Shown here: piece after piece, positions 60,354 through 64,000 of the stretch
Numbering within the stretch: position 1 is the stretch's first letter
Layout: each line of letters starts with the position of its first letter
DNA from: Sipunculus nudus
Taxonomy: Eukaryota > Annelida > Sipuncula > Golfingiida > Sipunculidae
Reading direction: 5' to 3'
DNA: 64,000 nt
NCBI GenBank assembly: GCA_026874595.1
Contig: CM049306.1
Location: 17,009,019 to 17,073,018, forward strand
The notes under the pieces: generated by a model
What the model was told of the DNA's origin: nothing
What the model saw: the letters and a program-made list of their open reading frames with translations, nothing else
Databases searched by the model: none
Position numbers and translations under genes: made by a program

Positions 60354-62211
60354 CTGCAAAGAAAGTGGATGTAACGTGGTCTTCTGTCTTTGAATACATT
60401 TGGTTGATTTATTGTCAAATAATAAACCATGGGTATCTAAGAAATGCATCACTAAATAAATGCTAATATAATATGTATCATGGATCTACTTTTAAAAATA
60501 ACTGTCATAAAAAATGACAATGTGATGATGGGAACGGTTTTTTATTTCTATATGATCCCATTGAGAACATCCCGAAAGCGAAATCGACTTAACAGCATGC
60601 CTACTGCATGGCTGCATGTGTACTAGTCCAGAATTGGACGCTGACGGCCTCACAAACAACCCCAAACCACGGACATCAGCGTTCAGTGCTCAAGGGGAGG
60701 GTGTGGGTGGGGTTATTTGTGAGGCAGTCAGCGTCCATTGCTAAGGACCGGGGCGTCGGGGGGGGGGTATTTTTAAGACCATCAGCGTCCAGTGCTTAAG
60801 GGCTGGTGCGTGGTTGAGGTTATTTGTTACGCCGTCAGCGTCCAGTGCTGAGGACCACGCCGTGGATAGGGTTATTTATGAGACCATCAGCGTCCAGAGC
60901 TTAAGGACCAGTGCGTGAATGGGGTTATTTGTGAGACCATCAGCATCCAGTACTGAGGACCGGGCGTGGATGGGTTATTTGTGCGATCATCAGCGTCCAG
61001 AGCTTAAAGAGCTGTGCGTGGGTTGGGTTATTTGAGAGGCCGTCAGCGTCTAATGCTGAGGACCGGGGAGTGGTTGGGGTTATTTGTGAGACCATCAGCG
61101 TCCAGAGCTTAAGGGCTGGTGCGTGGGTGATGTTATTTGTAAGGCCGTCGGCGTCCAGTGCTGAGGACCGGGGCGTGGATGGGGTTATTTGTGTAACCAT
61201 CAGCGTCTAGAGCTTAAGGACCGGTGCGTGGATGGGGTTATTTGTGAGACCATCAGCGTCCAGTGCCTAGGACCGGGCGTGGATGGGTTAAGGTGATTTT
61301 CCATAAGTGCGTAGTGCGTATCCGTAGTCCGTATGCGTAGTCCGTATCCGCAAAGTTCGTTTTCCAGAAGTACGTATGCGTAGTCCGTACTCCTTGTTGA
61401 TAGGTGCTCGATGGCTGAAGATTTTCTTTCTTGGCAGGCCATTCCACCATATATTTAGTGTACATTTCCAAATATTATCAACAAAAATTTTATATATATA
61501 AATTTTTTATATATATTTATATAATATTTATATTTTCAAAAAGGATCTTAATTATTATTATTTTACACGCGGTTCTGATGTTAACGGCTCAAGCATTTGG
61601 AAAACACGTACGTGTATATGTTAAAGAGAGGACAACAAAATTCAACCAAATGCCAATTTGTTTGGTATACGAAAGACTAATATCAGACATGACATTTATA
61701 CCAGTGGAAATAGAGGTGCATATACAGCACGGCCTGAATGGGAAAACGGTGTGTTAAACCTGAAATTGACAAGGTGATTGGTATGCGTAGTGCGCAAAAA
61801 TCGCTCCCGGCAGCGTGCGGATACGGACTACGCATACGGACTACGCATTCGGACTACGCACGCAAATGAATGGAAACGGCCCAGTTAAAAAGTCTACAAA
61901 GCGATTTTTGCGGACTACGCATGCGGACTACGCATACGGACTACGGATACGGACTACGCACTTATGGAAAACCACCTTTATTTGTGCGATCATCAGTGTC
62001 CAGAGCTTACGGACCGGGGCGTTGGTGGGATTGTTTGAGAGGCTGTCAGCGTCAAGCTCTTTAAAAGATATGTACCTGAGTAGGGATAAATGCAGGACAC
62101 TCCTTCTGTAGCCGTCTGACGGTGTGGAAGACGTCAACCTCGTGGTTCCTGTCTAGCCGTCGACATACCTCGTGAAGCGCCATAAGAAGTCCACACAGGA
62201 CCCGCCCATCA
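60249..62211 (-). CDS. Receptor-type protein tyrosine phosphatase, C-terminal end (2 exons)
   Basis: Exons 62211-62076 and 60353-60249 join in phase (Gln-Glu) to give 79 residues and a TAA stop. DGRVLCGLLMALHEVCRRLD, EVDVFHTVRRLQ, CPAFIPTQEQYEWL and TATKEYI align with the C-terminal third of a tyrosine phosphatase domain (human PTPRA D2: SAGAGRTGTFCAL, LDVFQTVKSLR, TLEQYEFCY). The position of the P-loop arginine (GxGR[ST]G) is Leu here (DGRVLCG), so this is a catalytically dead D2-type domain. The catalytic cysteine position, the active D1 and the ectodomain lie beyond the window. The subfamily cannot be fixed. Confidence 0.85.
60630..62060 (-). repeat. ~55-bp tandem array in phosphatase intron, split by a MITE
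   Basis: Units alternate CATCAGCGTCCAGAGCTTAA and CGTCAGCGTCCAGTGCTGAG, each followed by GGACCGG..CGTGGATGGGG and TTATTTGTGAG. About a dozen copies before the MITE at 61,291 and one or two after it (61,978-62,055). Unlike the PLP-enzyme arrays, the unit does not contain the exon junction. Confidence 0.88.
61291..61977. mobile_element. MITE with TTA target duplication (Harbinger-like)
   Basis: Long inverted ends start AGGTGATTTTCCATAAGTGC and (reversed) AGGTGGTTTTCCATAAGTGC and run about 60 bp as GTAGTCCGTATGC repeats. TTA lies on both sides (61,288-61,290 and 61,978-61,980). 687 bp. The AT-rich centre has a 108-codon open frame with no transposase motif. The ends resemble those of the MITE at 57,998 (GGTG.TTTTCCAT). 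Confidence 0.85.
62076..62211 (-). CDS. Phosphatase penultimate exon (P-loop end)
   Basis: TTTATTAG precedes it and ACTCAG|GTACAT ends it; one base plus 45 codons. It begins just after the expected HCS of the signature motif. Confidence 0.87.
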
Positions 62212-62467
62212 CTAATAAACATATAGACCAGAAGAAATATACTCCATTTATTGGAGTATATATTTATATAAAGAGCAAGAATGGGGTGTAATAAGAATCA
62301 TGCAGCGCATTTATATGGTTCAAATAAAGCAAATACAACAGCGTCTGAATTTAAATATATGCGATTGCGATAAAATTATCAAATGTAAATGCATTTACAA
62401 ATCGATAAGCATTTGAAGTACATATTATTACAAATAACTATAGATACAGCCTCAAGTTTATAACAAC
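62212..62467 (-). other. Phosphatase intron, continuing past the window
   Basis: AT-rich; no further phosphatase exon was found from here to 64,000, so the upstream exons are outside the window. Confidence 0.5.
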
Positions 62468-62645
62468 AAGTGACCCATGGGTCATGTCGCTCAGCTGACA
62501 GGGAAGAGATTCGCTAAAGGAAATTTTATCATCAGAATGGTAGTATATACTCATTCAACTGAAGCATCAAACAGATTAACCAACAGGCCAAGATTTAGTC
62601 TTTATTTATATATCTCAAAAATAGAGAAAAAATGTGTAAACTTTA
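62468..62645 (-). repeat. Family A right-end fragment
   Basis: CAAGTGACCCATGGGTCATG and CGCTCAGCTGAC (reversed right end, with the palindrome TGACCCATGGGTCA), then degenerate unit sequence ending AAAATAGAGAAAAAATG. Confidence 0.65.
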
Positions 62646-62740
62646 AAAACTAGAATACGGGTAGCCGACAAGTGACCACGTGTATCCGCCAAAATCAGAG
62701 TGGAACGGTTGAAGTGAGGCATGGATTGAGTGGCAAGGGG

Positions 62741-63812
62741 AAATAGAGTGAGGTATGTTGCATATTAGCATGGATGTCTGCAGCCTAAATGTGTATGTAG
62801 GTTGTGCCACCTACCACAAATCCAAAAAGCTGTCCAAGTTGTATACATATGCAAAATTTTAGGCAGAAAAGTCAAACCACTACATGTATATGAGTGATTT
62901 TAGCCAACGGCAGACAAACAGACAGACGCTGTGCAAAAATGGTTGCAGGTGGCCCGTCCAGTTTTGTGTATGATAAGACCTATGTGAGATCTATACACAT
63001 GCAAAATTTTGGCCCAATCGTTCAAACGGTTCCCGAGATATGAGCTCGGATGTCTGCAGCGTAAACTAGAAAGTAGGTGGCGCCACCTGTCATAAAATCA
63101 AGAAAGCTATCCAGGATGTATAAAACTGCAAAATTTTAGGCAGATATGTCAAACCACTGCCGAGATATGAGTGACATTATCCCACGGCAGAAAACAGACA
63201 GACGCTGTGCAAAAACAGTTTTGCGTATGATAAAGAGCTATGTGATATCTATACACATACAAAATTTTGGCCCAATCGGTCAAACGGTTCCTGAGATATG
63301 AGCTTGGTTGTGATCAGCTTGAACGTGAATGTAGGTGGTGCCATCTGTCATAAAATCAAAAAGCTATCCTGGATGTATATGCATGCCGAATTTCAGGTGA
63401 ATTAGTCAATTCACTGCAGAGATATGAGTGATTTTAACCCAAGGCAGATGAACAGATGGACACTGTGCAAACATGGTTACAGGTGGCGCCACCATTTTTG
63501 TGTATGTTATAAAGCAATCCAAGGGCTACATTTGTATAAATTTTATTTCCTGATTGGTCAATCGGTTCCCGAGATATGAGGGTTTATGTGTGGAAACAGA
63601 CGCACAAATGGACGCTGGATAGAGGGGAAAGGTCAGAGGTCAACACAAATTGGTTAGGCACTAGTTCACATGTGACTAGATAATTGGTGTAAGTTTCGGA
63701 AAAATCGGTCCATTTTTCTCAGAGGAGCTCTCTGGAAACAAACGTGGCAGCTGCGGAGGAACCCGGTCAAAAACATAGTATCTGCAAAACTTCGTTTTGG
63801 AGAATACAAAAA
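62741..63812 (+). repeat. Family B tandem-repeat element
   Basis: Four units with GGTGGCGCCACC or variants, ATATGAGTGATTTTA and CAAACGGTTCC.GAGATATGAG, then the 3' part (CACATGTGACTAGATAATTG, AGAGGAGCTCTCTGGAAACA, hairpin GTATCTGCAAAAC..GTTTTGGAGAATAC). GTATCCGCCAAAAT at 62,683 may be the other terminus. Confidence 0.75.
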
Positions 63813-64000
63813 TACAGGTGGCTCCACCAATCTGCAGAAACTAATAAAAACACTTAATGGTTAATATCCATGCAAAGAATCATGGTGATCTCCGCATAAG
63901 TTGTTCAGATACTTCAGCTTTTGTATCAAATTGTCCATTATTCTGAGGGATACTTCAGAGTCCTATAGCTTGAAGGATATGGGTAACAGAGACCTAATTT
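63813..64000 (-). repeat. Family A fragment at window end
   Basis: GTGGCTCCACCAATCTGCAG, CATGCAAAGAATCATGGTGA, TACTTCAGAGTCCTATAGCT and GGGTAACAGAGACCTAATTT are reversed family A unit sequence, running off the window. Confidence 0.85.

Noticed and set aside
60940-62111. Open frames with SSALDADGL and RTTHTDYAYGL repeats
   Set aside because: Products of the ~55-bp array and of the MITE's GTAGTCCGTATGC repeats.

Overview
This is eukaryotic, AT-rich, intron-rich invertebrate DNA. Genes are split into short exons separated by kilobases of tandem arrays, MITEs and dispersed repeats. The gene content (an augmin subunit, a serine racemase/threonine dehydratase-family enzyme, a receptor tyrosine phosphatase) is animal. 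Long dispersed repeats built round GGTGGCGCCACC and TTAGCTCAGCTGACT suggest a lophotrochozoan, probably a bivalve mollusc; that is inference from repeat style, not proof.

Layout. (1) 153-12,307, + strand: six 3' exons of HAUS8, with the stop codon. The second intron seen holds a nest of transposons: a GGCC-ended MITE (2,829-8,653) split by a TIR element with a perfect 8-bp target duplication (2,853-7,857), which carries a 4.3-kb tandem-repeat element (family A). (2) 12,308-19,768: convergent intergenic space with family A and B repeats and a clean MITE with TAA target duplication (17,940-18,276). (3) 19,769-34,492, minus strand: a complete 338-residue fold-type-II PLP enzyme in six coding exons. 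The residue required for racemase activity is Ala, so it is more likely a threonine/serine dehydratase. Two of its introns are filled by tandem arrays grown from its own exon-intron junctions: 31 copies of a 3' splice site upstream of exon 4, and roughly 90 copies of a 5' splice site downstream of exon 2. (4) 34,493-45,060: intergenic, with family A and B repeats, inverted repeats and a hAT-like MITE (8-bp duplication AGTACTTG) interrupted by a TA-flanked pogo/Tc1-type MITE. (5) 45,258-49,585: a broken LINE between direct repeats of nearly 200 bp. (6) 53,857-55,038, minus strand: an intronless coiled-coil orphan gene. (7) 57,322-62,211, minus strand: the last two exons of a receptor-type tyrosine phosphatase whose final domain is a pseudophosphatase, two unassigned candidate exons, a 29-bp perfect inverted repeat, two GC-rich MITEs and an intronic ~55-bp tandem array. 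(8) 62,212-64,000: family A and B repeats.

The genes do not form a functional unit; HAUS8 and the PLP enzyme are convergent neighbours. The most unusual signal is the pair of splice-site arrays. Exon 3 of the PLP-enzyme gene is preceded by about 90 decoy donors and followed by about 30 decoy acceptors, each array having kept the junction it came from. No retroviral, LTR or Polinton-like element was recognised, and no tRNA, rRNA or CRISPR.
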